A stretch of 5,936 bases of DNA from Clostridiales bacterium (GTDB lineage: Bacteria > Bacillota > Clostridia > Caldicoprobacterales > UBA3941): positions 1 to 5,936 of the forward strand of contig JAAYKZ010000377.1 in assembly GCA_012522165.1 (NCBI GenBank). Direction: 5' to 3'. The notes beneath the pieces are model-generated. The model searched no databases. It saw only the letters and a list, made by a program, of their open reading frames with translations, and was not told where the DNA came from. Positions within the stretch are counted from its first letter, which is position 1. The number at the start of each line of letters is the position of its first letter. The position numbers were made by a program, and so were the translations under genes. Positions 1-5,134 of the stretch are shown here, piece after piece.

Positions 1-702
1 GCAGATCGCAACTTAACTGAGCGCTTTATCCTTATCTCTACAGATAAAGCTGTGAATCCCACAAGCGTCATGGGAGCTACCAAACGTTTGGCTGAGGTTG
101 TGATTCAGCATGTTTCCCAAAACAGCAAGACTAAGTTTATGGCTGTGCGTTTTGGAAATGTATTGGGAAGCAGAGGCAGTGTAGTGCCCCGCTTTTGTAA
201 ACAGATCGAGGCAGGAGGCCCTGTGACTGTGACAGATCCCCGGATGACCCGTTATTTTATGACAATTCCTGAGGCGGTGATGTTGGTACTGCATGCAGGA
301 GCTATGGGCGAAGGTGGCGAAGTATTTATTTTGGACATGGGAGATCCTATGCGTGTTGAAGATTTAGCTTGCCAGTTGATCCGGGCTATGGGCTACGAGC
401 CTGGCAAAGAAATTCCAATTTGTTACACAGGGATCAGGCCTGGAGAGAAACTGTATGAGGAGCTATGTTTCGATGCTGAAACTATGACACGGACAAGCCA
501 CCCTCGGATTTGGGCACTTCTAGACACAGAGCACAACTACGATTGCTGCAAAGCCCAGCTTGAGGCTCTCATTAGGCAGGCTAGGGAGCTTGAGAGGCCA
601 GACTTGTTGAGAGAGAAACTGTTTGAGATTGTAGCTTTAGTGGATGCTGAACCTAAGGAGCTTTATCAAAAGCATGTGGATGAGATAGCAGTAGCTAAAT
701 AA
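1..702 (+). CDS. NDP-sugar 4,6-dehydratase, membrane-type CapD/WbpM/PglF family (5' truncated by window)
   Basis: This is the C-terminal part (233 codons in frame from base 1) of an extended short-chain dehydrogenase that converts a UDP-N-acetylhexosamine to its 4-keto-6-deoxy derivative. Visible motifs, in window-local residues, are STDKAVNP (13-20), MGATKR (24-29), [11 protein letters not shown] (53-63), [11 protein letters not shown] (78-88) and [12 protein letters not shown] (144-155). The usual SDR YxxxK tyrosine is Met24, with Lys28 kept. That substitution is characteristic of the long membrane-bound PglF/WbpM branch, whereas soluble PseB/FlaA1 enzymes keep Tyr. Full-length members have about 600 residues with N-terminal membrane helices, which would lie upstream of the window. 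No start is visible: an in-frame GTG at 52 lies inside the conserved core and is not a start. The ParB-like gene follows after 14 bases, so the two are probably co-transcribed. The family is certain; the exact substrate (GlcNAc or GalNAc configuration) is not. Confidence 0.95.
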   Translation, partial: ADRNLTERFILISTDKAVNPTSVMGATKRLAEVVIQHVSQNSKTKFMAVRFGNVLGSRGSVVPRFCKQIEAGGPVTVTDPRMTRYFMTIPEAVMLVLHAGAMGEGGEVFILDMGDPMRVEDLACQLIRAMGYEPGKEIPICYTGIRPGEKLYEELCFDAETMTRTSHPRIWALLDTEHNYDCCKAQLEALIRQARELERPDLLREKLFEIVALVDAEPKELYQKHVDEIAVAK

Positions 703-716
703 AAGGATGGCGTAAA

Positions 717-1610
717 GTGGAGTTAAAGTATCTTAAGCTTTCACAGCTTTCTTGTGATGAAAATCAAATTCGCCGCCAAGGTCTTTGGCAGGCAGAGGAA
801 GATGAGGAGCTAGAGTCTCTTGCTTACAGCATCAAAGAGGTTGGTCTGGTTAATCCTCTTGTGGTGAAAGCGCTCGGCGAGGATAGATATCAGGTTGTTG
901 CTGGTGAGCGAAGGTTTTTGGCAGCCCAGCGAGCGGAGCTTGAGAGCATACCTTGTTTTGTATTAGACAAAAGCGAAGAGGCACTGGACTATCAGCTAGC
1001 TGAGAACTTTCACCGCAAGGATTTAGATCCTCTCGCTAAGGCGCATGTTGTGCAGTTATTGAAAAAACGCCATATAGAGGATCAGAAGGTTGCAAAGCTT
1101 TTGGGGGTTTCTCCGGCTACTATTACACAGTGGACCAAAATCCTTGAGGTTCCTGCCAAGTATCAGCAGGCGATTGTTGACAATTTTAACGATAAAAATA
1201 AGTCCCCTTTGACAATCGGCCATTTGGCTGTGGCTGCAGTGAAGGGGATTAGCAAAGATCAGGTTAATGAAATTCTTGATCTTGTTATGGACCACCAGCT
1301 GTCCAGGGATAAGACTGAGCAGCTGGTGAAGTTATTGAAAAGAGATCCATCTCTTACACCTCAAGAGGCGCTTCGCAAGCTCTTGAGTATGGAGCTGGAT
1401 GCCGTGGGCGGAGAGGATGGGAAGAAGAACCAAGGTGAGGATAGCCGTAAACGGTTTGTTTTGGTTGTGCCTCCAGAACTGCCTTCAGACCCTGAGAAGC
1501 AGGAAGAGCTAAGGCTGAAGTTTTGGGAGCATTTGAATAGGTTGGATGATGAGATTCAACGATTGTTTAATACTTCTTTAGATAATTTTATGCGTGGAGA
1601 TCAGATGTGA
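717..1610 (+). CDS. ParB/Spo0J/Noc-family CTP-switch DNA-binding protein
   Basis: A 297-residue ParB-family protein. ParB proteins bind a short palindrome, use CTP to clamp and slide on DNA, and serve in chromosome or plasmid segregation, in division control (Noc) or as local regulators. Box I is near 39-50 (IKEVGLVNPLVV). Box II/GERR is at 60-80 with G63-E64-R65-R66. The third CTP-contact box is ENFHRKDLDP (96-105). A helix-turn-helix lies at about 123-146 (VAKLLGVSPATITQW). The C-terminal part from about 225 is Gly/Lys/Glu-rich, then has a beta-like FVLVVPPELP stretch and an amphipathic helix (about 262-285) that may dimerise; it does not look like the Spo0J C-terminus. The start is GTG, preceded by AAAGGA at 702-707 with a 9-base spacer. 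No ParA is visible. It sits inside a glycan operon and two palindromes follow its stop directly, favouring a role as local regulator or nucleoid-binding factor (inference) over a partition system. Confidence 0.92.
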   Translation: MELKYLKLSQLSCDENQIRRQGLWQAEEDEELESLAYSIKEVGLVNPLVVKALGEDRYQVVAGERRFLAAQRAELESIPCFVLDKSEEALDYQLAENFHRKDLDPLAKAHVVQLLKKRHIEDQKVAKLLGVSPATITQWTKILEVPAKYQQAIVDNFNDKNKSPLTIGHLAVAAVKGISKDQVNEILDLVMDHQLSRDKTEQLVKLLKRDPSLTPQEALRKLLSMELDAVGGEDGKKNQGEDSRKRFVLVVPPELPSDPEKQEELRLKFWEHLNRLDDEIQRLFNTSLDNFMRGDQM

Positions 1611-1624
1611 TTTTAGCGCTAAAA
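1611..1624. promoter_or_regulatory. Perfect 14-bp palindrome, candidate ParB-like operator, site 1
   Basis: TTTTAGCGCTAAAA is a perfect dyad starting at the base after the ParB-like stop codon (TGA 1608-1610). Its half-site TTTTAGC is shared with a second palindrome 9 bases further on. Its length matches sites read by ParB-family proteins (about 14-16 bp for parS and Noc sites), but the sequence is neither Bacillus parS nor the Noc site. Binding by the adjacent ParB-like protein is inference. Confidence 0.6.
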
Positions 1625-1632
1625 AAAGTTTC

Positions 1633-1649
1633 ATTTTAGCCGCTAAAAT
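1633..1649. promoter_or_regulatory. 17-bp palindrome with 1-base centre, candidate operator, site 2
   Basis: ATTTTAGC-C-GCTAAAAT has 8-base arms around one C. It repeats the half-sites of the palindrome at 1611-1624 with one extra central base. The two dyad centres are about 23.5 bases apart, slightly more than two helical turns. Because the half-sites are shared, transcript 1611-1624 could also pair with 1634-1648 to give a 14-bp stem with one bulged C and a 9-base loop. No U-run follows on the + strand, so an intrinsic terminator is unlikely. Confidence 0.55.
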
Positions 1650-1679
1650 AGTGAGAGAAAATTACGGTTATTCTTCCGA

Positions 1680-1707
1680 TTGGTGAGAATGCCTTTAAAT
1701 TTATAGA
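1680..1707 (+). promoter_or_regulatory. Weak candidate sigma-A promoter upstream of aminotransferase
   Basis: TTGGTG (1680-1685) and TATAGA (1702-1707) are 16 bases apart in the gap between the ParB-like gene and the aminotransferase. The -10 is good but the -35 matches only the first three consensus bases. The palindromes end 30 bases upstream, which would suit a regulator-bound promoter. Support is weak because AT-rich DNA gives such matches by chance. Confidence 0.2.
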
Positions 1708-1758
1708 GATAGATAATGAACTTCTTAAATGACGAGGAGCATTTATCGACTCCTTAAT

Positions 1759-1766
1759 AAAGGAAG
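1759..1766 (+). promoter_or_regulatory. Shine-Dalgarno site that places the aminotransferase start at GTG 1774
   Basis: AAAGGAAG lies 7 bases before the in-frame GTG at 1774. The upstream in-frame ATG at 1729 has no purine-rich site before it. TCCTT (1751-1755) could pair with AAGGA (1760-1764) across a 4-base loop and partly mask the site; that hairpin is only five base pairs and speculative. Confidence 0.65.
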
Positions 1767-1773
1767 ACTGGCA

Positions 1774-2907
1774 GTGGCTGAAAAGAAAAAAAGAATTTGG
1801 CTTTCATCGCCACACATGAGCGATGAAGGATATGAAAAGCGATATATACAAGAAGCTTTTGAGTCTAACTGGATTGCGCCACTTGGACCAAATGTGGATA
1901 ACTTTGAAAAAGAGCTGGCTCAAAAAGTTGGTGCAAAACACGCAGCAGCTTTAGTGTCCGGAACTGCAGCCATACATTTAGCACTGAAAGCTGCTGGAGT
2001 TGAGCAAGGAGATATTGTATTGTGCCAAGACTTAACCTTTGCTGCTACTGTGAATCCGATTATCTATCAGAATGCAATTCCTGTTTTTATCGATAGTAAC
2101 TTCGAAACATGGAACATGGATCCAGAAGCACTAGCAGTAGCTTTTGCAAAGTATGGTGATAGAGTAAAGGCTGTATTAGTCGTGCATTTATATGGCCTTT
2201 CTGCAGATATGGATCCTATTGTCGAAATGTGCAAGGAGTATAATGTGCCATTAATTGAAGATGCTGCAGAGTCACTAGGGACAACTTATAAGGGTAGATA
2301 CACAGGAACAATCGGCGATTACGGTGTTTACTCATTTAATGGGAATAAGATAATTACTACATCAGGTGGAGGCATGCTCGTTTCTGATGATGAAGAGAGG
2401 ATAGAAAAAGTTAGATTTTGGGCTACTCAAGCTAGAGATAAAGCTAGGCATTATCAGCATAGCGAAATAGGCTATAATTACAGGATGAGTAATATTGTAG
2501 CTGGGATCGGCAGGGGACAGCTAAAGGTATTGGATGAGCGAGTAGCTAAGAAGAGGTATATATTTGAGTTTTATAAAAGAGAACTCGTTGAGCTAGCTGG
2601 TATTGAGTTTATGCCTATTAATGAATGGAATGAACCCAACTGTTGGTTAAGTTGTATCACCTTAAGTGCTAGAGTAAGGCCAAATGATGTTATTGAGGCT
2701 CTTGAGAATGAAAATATAGAAAGCAGGCCTATTTGGAAGCCGATGCATATGCAACCCGTGTTTGAAGAATATGATTTTGTTGGTGAAGGGGTTTCCGAGA
2801 AGATATTTAGAAATGGTGTTTGTTTACCAAGTGACACAAAAATGACAGATGAGGTTTTGGAAAGAGTATGCAATGTTATTAAAGAGTTTTGGGTTAATAA
2901 AAAGTGA
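1774..2907 (+). CDS. DegT/DnrJ/EryC1/StrS-family NDP-sugar 4-aminotransferase (PglE-like)
   Basis: A PLP-dependent fold-type I aminotransferase, 377 residues from the chosen start, close to the family's usual length. It transfers an amino group, typically from glutamate, to the 4-keto carbon made by the 4,6-dehydratase. Numbered from GTG 1774, the signature IWLSSPHMS (8-16), substrate loop NWIAPLGPNVD (32-42), PLP-phosphate SGTAAIHLAL (63-72), IEDAAES (161-167, PLP-ring Asp163) and SFNGNKIITTSGGG (187-200, Schiff-base Lys192) are all present. This closely resembles Campylobacter PglE and its Bacillota relatives. An upstream in-frame ATG at 1729 would add 15 residues but lacks a ribosome site and lies before the usual N-terminus, so GTG 1774 is preferred. 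The gene is more AT-rich than the two before it and begins the right-hand half of the locus. The family is certain; PglE-type activity is strongly suggested by motifs and neighbours. Confidence 0.93.
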   Translation: MAEKKKRIWLSSPHMSDEGYEKRYIQEAFESNWIAPLGPNVDNFEKELAQKVGAKHAAALVSGTAAIHLALKAAGVEQGDIVLCQDLTFAATVNPIIYQNAIPVFIDSNFETWNMDPEALAVAFAKYGDRVKAVLVVHLYGLSADMDPIVEMCKEYNVPLIEDAAESLGTTYKGRYTGTIGDYGVYSFNGNKIITTSGGGMLVSDDEERIEKVRFWATQARDKARHYQHSEIGYNYRMSNIVAGIGRGQLKVLDERVAKKRYIFEFYKRELVELAGIEFMPINEWNEPNCWLSCITLSARVRPNDVIEALENENIESRPIWKPMHMQPVFEEYDFVGEGVSEKIFRNGVCLPSDTKMTDEVLERVCNVIKEFWVNKK

Positions 2908-3006
2908 ATATAGATAAATAGTAAATATGTCTGAGATATATGCATACTCAAGGAAATGTAATTTAGAGCTTAAAAAGAAATAACTTTACAAGGGGGCAGA
3001 AGAGGT

Positions 3007-3642
3007 ATGCGGAAAATTCATTTAATTACCAAAAGATTAATAGACTTTTTTGGAAGTTTGATGGGTTTAATGATTATGTCTCCAGTATTAATTGTCATAG
3101 CTATATTAATTAAATTAACTTCAAAGGGTCCAATTTTTTTTAGGCAAGAAAGACTTGGTAAAAATGGCGAGGTGTTTAAGATTTTTAAGTTTAGGACAAT
3201 GGTAGTTAATGCCGAAAAGATTGGTGATGGAATTAAAGTGATAAGTGAGAATGATGATAGAATTACAAAAATCGGGAAATTTCTAAGAGCTACTAGCTTA
3301 GACGAGTTACCGCAGCTTTTTAATGTGCTTAAAGGTGATATGAGCTTAGTTGGGCCAAGACCGCCAGTTCCATATCACCCATATAAATATGAGGAATATG
3401 ATAGCTTTCAAATGAGAAGATTTCATATGAAGCCAGGAATGACTGGCTTAACCCAGGTTACTGTAAGAAATTCTGTTCCTTGTGAAGAAAGGATTCGTAT
3501 AGATGTTGAATATGTAGACGAATTTAATTTATGGCTCGATATAAAAATCATATTTAAAACTTTGCAAAAAATTTTCAAAAGGGAAAATATCTACCCTCAT
3601 ATAGAAGAAGTAAGCTCTAAGACAAATCAAAATATTTTGTAA
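3007..3642 (+). CDS. Monotopic phosphoglycosyl transferase (bacterial sugar transferase, PglC-like)
   Basis: This enzyme transfers a sugar 1-phosphate from a UDP-sugar to undecaprenyl phosphate at the inner face of the membrane, the committing step of many glycan pathways. The 211-residue length matches the minimal PglC form and lacks the N-terminal helices of WbaP-type enzymes. KRLID (9-13) leads into a hydrophobic segment at about 14-36, interrupted by Ser-Pro (25-26), as in the re-entrant helix of the family. The catalytic Asp-Glu pair is D99-E100 in TSLDELPQ. GDMSLVGPRPP (110-120) and KPGMTGLTQ (142-150) are intact. The tail from about 190 is Lys-rich and variable. AAGGGGG (2990-2996) lies 10 bases before ATG 3007. 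With the PglF-like and PglE-like genes, a UDP-2,4-diamino-2,4,6-trideoxyhexose donor is the natural guess; specificity cannot be read from sequence. Confidence 0.96.
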   Translation: MRKIHLITKRLIDFFGSLMGLMIMSPVLIVIAILIKLTSKGPIFFRQERLGKNGEVFKIFKFRTMVVNAEKIGDGIKVISENDDRITKIGKFLRATSLDELPQLFNVLKGDMSLVGPRPPVPYHPYKYEEYDSFQMRRFHMKPGMTGLTQVTVRNSVPCEERIRIDVEYVDEFNLWLDIKIIFKTLQKIFKRENIYPHIEEVSSKTNQNIL

Positions 3643-3655
3643 TATTCAAAAGCAG

Positions 3656-4177
3656 GTGAAGGAAGTGTGTGTCAGTATTCGAAAATTTGATGAGAAGGAT
3701 ATACCGTATAAAGTGAAATGGATCAATGATAAAAGAAATAATAAATATCTACACTATGATTTACCTTTAAGAGAAGATAAAACTTTAGTTTGGTTTAAGA
3801 ATATCAAGGATAGAGTAGATAGAGTAGATTTCACGATTACTTACAATGATGAACCTGTTGGTTTGATAGGTTTAATAAATATTGATAGAAAAAATAAAAA
3901 AGCAGAGTATTACATTTGTTTAGGTGAAGAGAAGTATAAAGGGAAAGGAATAGCCTATGCTGCTTCAAAGTTATTAATTGATTACGCCTACAATAAACTA
4001 CATTTAAATAAAATATATCTCTATACGGAAAAAAACAATAATCAAGCGCAAAGAATATTTGAAAAGATAGGTTTTAAAAAAGAAGGCTTATTAGTTAACG
4101 ATTTGATTTATAATGGTAAAAAGATAGATAGATACATTTATGGACTAATATTTGAAGATTATAAGAGAAAAAACTAG
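3656..4177 (+). CDS. GNAT N-acetyltransferase, RimJ/RimL-like, probable amino-sugar acetyltransferase
   Basis: A 173-residue GNAT-fold protein that should transfer an acyl group from acetyl-CoA to an amine. The N-terminal part (SIRKFDEKDIPYKVKWINDKRNN, about 7-29) is typical of the Acetyltransf_3 group. The acetyl-CoA loop is KYKGKGIA (93-100), with Lys where Gln/Arg is usual. The C-terminal motif NNNQAQRIFEKIGFKKEG spans 127-144. In this context the likely substrate is the 4-amino group made by the aminotransferase, doing the job of PglD (a left-handed beta-helix enzyme) with a PseH-like GNAT enzyme; this is inference. It begins 13 bases after the sugar transferase stop. GTG 3656 has a poor ribosome site; GTG 3665 (three codons later) has AGGTGA at 3654-3659 and may be the true start. 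A 9-base tandem duplication at 3809-3829 encodes D-RVD-RVD. Composition is very AT-rich. Confidence 0.88.
   Translation: MKEVCVSIRKFDEKDIPYKVKWINDKRNNKYLHYDLPLREDKTLVWFKNIKDRVDRVDFTITYNDEPVGLIGLINIDRKNKKAEYYICLGEEKYKGKGIAYAASKLLIDYAYNKLHLNKIYLYTEKNNNQAQRIFEKIGFKKEGLLVNDLIYNGKKIDRYIYGLIFEDYKRKN
3809..3829 (+). repeat. In-frame 9-bp tandem microrepeat (2.3 copies)
   Basis: GATAGAGTA occurs twice in tandem (3809-3817, 3818-3826) followed by GAT, encoding D52-R-V-D-R-V-D58 of the GNAT protein. The unit is a multiple of three, so slippage would add or remove three residues without a frameshift. Confidence 0.8.
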
Positions 4178-4189
4178 GGTGGTAAAACA

Positions 4190-5134
4190 GTGTATACGGA
4201 GAATATTAATCCTACACCAATTCATATATTGAGCGAAAGATTTAATAATAATACGTTTTTTATAAAACGAGATGATCTTATTCCGTTTTCCTTTGGAGGT
4301 AATAAAGCAAGAAAAGCAGTATTATTCTTTGAAGATTTAAGGGCAAAAGGTTGTGATTCTGTTGTTACTTATGGTAGCAGTAACTCGAATCATTGCAGGA
4401 TAGTATCAAATATAGCGGCATCAAAGGGCTTACTCTGCTATATTGTATCACCAGTTGAAACTTATAGGTCTAACTTAAATAGTAAAATGATAGAGTTATT
4501 TGGTGCAAAAGTAATAAGATGTTCCGTAAGCGAAGTGAGGGATACAATTGATAAAGTAGAAAGAGTTTTAAAAAATAAAGGATATAATCCCTATTTTATT
4601 CCAGGTGGTGGGCATGGCAAAATAGGAACACATGCTTACGTGAATGCTTATAAAGAAATAAAAAAATATGAGAATGACAGGAATTTGCACTTTGATTATA
4701 TATTTCACCCTTCAGGTACCGGGACAACGCAAGCTGGGCTTATTTGTGGTCTATTAATTTATGGCGGTAAAAAGAAAATTATAGGTATGAGTATTGCTAG
4801 AAGAAATCCTTACGGTGGAAAAGTTGTACATTCCAGTGTTAACGAATATTTGATGGGTATGGATATGGAATATGTGACCTTCGACCACATCAATTTCATA
4901 GATGACTATGTACTAGATGGTTATGGAATGTACAACGATGCTATATTAGAAACGATTAAACAGTTACTTATCAAGGACGGTATACCTTTGGATACAACAT
5001 ATACAGGAAAGGCTTTTTGGGGAATGAAAGAATACATTAAAAAAAATCAAATCAAGGGTAAGAATATATTGTTTATACATACCGGTGGTACACCATTGTT
5101 TTTCAATAATTTGGGGGAACTAAAGAATGAATGA
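4190..5134 (+). CDS. Fold-type II PLP enzyme, D-cysteine desulfhydrase / ACC deaminase family
   Basis: A 314-residue PLP enzyme of the group that cleaves D-cysteine to pyruvate, sulfide and ammonia, or ACC to 2-oxobutyrate. PLP Lys39 lies in FGGNKARK (35-42). SNSNHCR (64-70) is the family's catalytic SNH loop. PSGTGTTQAGL (174-184) is the phosphate loop. TYTGKAFWGM (270-279) and HTGGTPLFF (297-305) are near the C-terminus. At the two positions separating the activities in known members, it has Thr272 (ACC deaminase: Glu in YEGK) and Thr298 (ACC deaminase: Leu in HLGG), so the active site is of the D-cysteine-desulfhydrase type. The usual IQSNH reads SNSNH here. AGGGTGG (4176-4182), overlapping the preceding gene's stop, lies 7 bases before GTG 4190. 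The next gene overlaps its last 8 bases, so the pair is probably translationally coupled. In a glycan locus its job is likely to supply or modify an amino acid; the reaction itself is unknown. Confidence 0.9.
   Translation: MYTENINPTPIHILSERFNNNTFFIKRDDLIPFSFGGNKARKAVLFFEDLRAKGCDSVVTYGSSNSNHCRIVSNIAASKGLLCYIVSPVETYRSNLNSKMIELFGAKVIRCSVSEVRDTIDKVERVLKNKGYNPYFIPGGGHGKIGTHAYVNAYKEIKKYENDRNLHFDYIFHPSGTGTTQAGLICGLLIYGGKKKIIGMSIARRNPYGGKVVHSSVNEYLMGMDMEYVTFDHINFIDDYVLDGYGMYNDAILETIKQLLIKDGIPLDTTYTGKAFWGMKEYIKKNQIKGKNILFIHTGGTPLFFNNLGELKNE

Noticed and set aside
23..50. 8-base inverted repeat (GCTTTATC / GATAAAGC, 12-base loop)
   Set aside because: It lies within the conserved FILISTDKA coding stretch, where the amino acids dictate the bases, and there is no U-run.
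13..294. Open frame on the minus strand
   Set aside because: It is fully antisense to the conserved dehydratase core, and its His/Ser/Cys-rich translation looks like no protein family.
1056..1295. Open frame on the minus strand
   Set aside because: It is antisense to the helix-turn-helix region of the ParB-like gene and has no recognisable motif.
717..1610. ParB-like gene as evidence for a plasmid or integrated plasmid partition locus
   Set aside because: No ParA, replication protein, integrase or transposase is in the window, and the gene is packed in line with glycan genes.
1628..1633. GTTTCA between the palindromes, resembling half of Bacillus parS (TGTTTCAC)
   Set aside because: Only six bases match and the matching second half of the dyad is absent, so it is not a parS site.
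1611..1660. Intrinsic terminator after the ParB-like gene
   Set aside because: The possible stems are AT-rich and no T-run follows on the + strand; the run of A between the palindromes is on the wrong side.
2889..2916. Promoter-like TTGGGT and TAGATA before the sugar transferase
   Set aside because: Both hexamers are poor, they overlap the end of the preceding gene, and co-transcription with the aminotransferase is simpler.
2571..2951. 126-codon open frame on the minus strand
   Set aside because: It is mostly antisense to the aminotransferase C-terminus; the Ser/Ile/Leu-rich low-complexity translation is what reverse-strand AT-rich coding DNA gives.
2927..2983. 18-codon + strand reading frame in the gap before the sugar transferase
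   Set aside because: No Shine-Dalgarno site and no recognisable sequence; expected by chance in AT-rich DNA.
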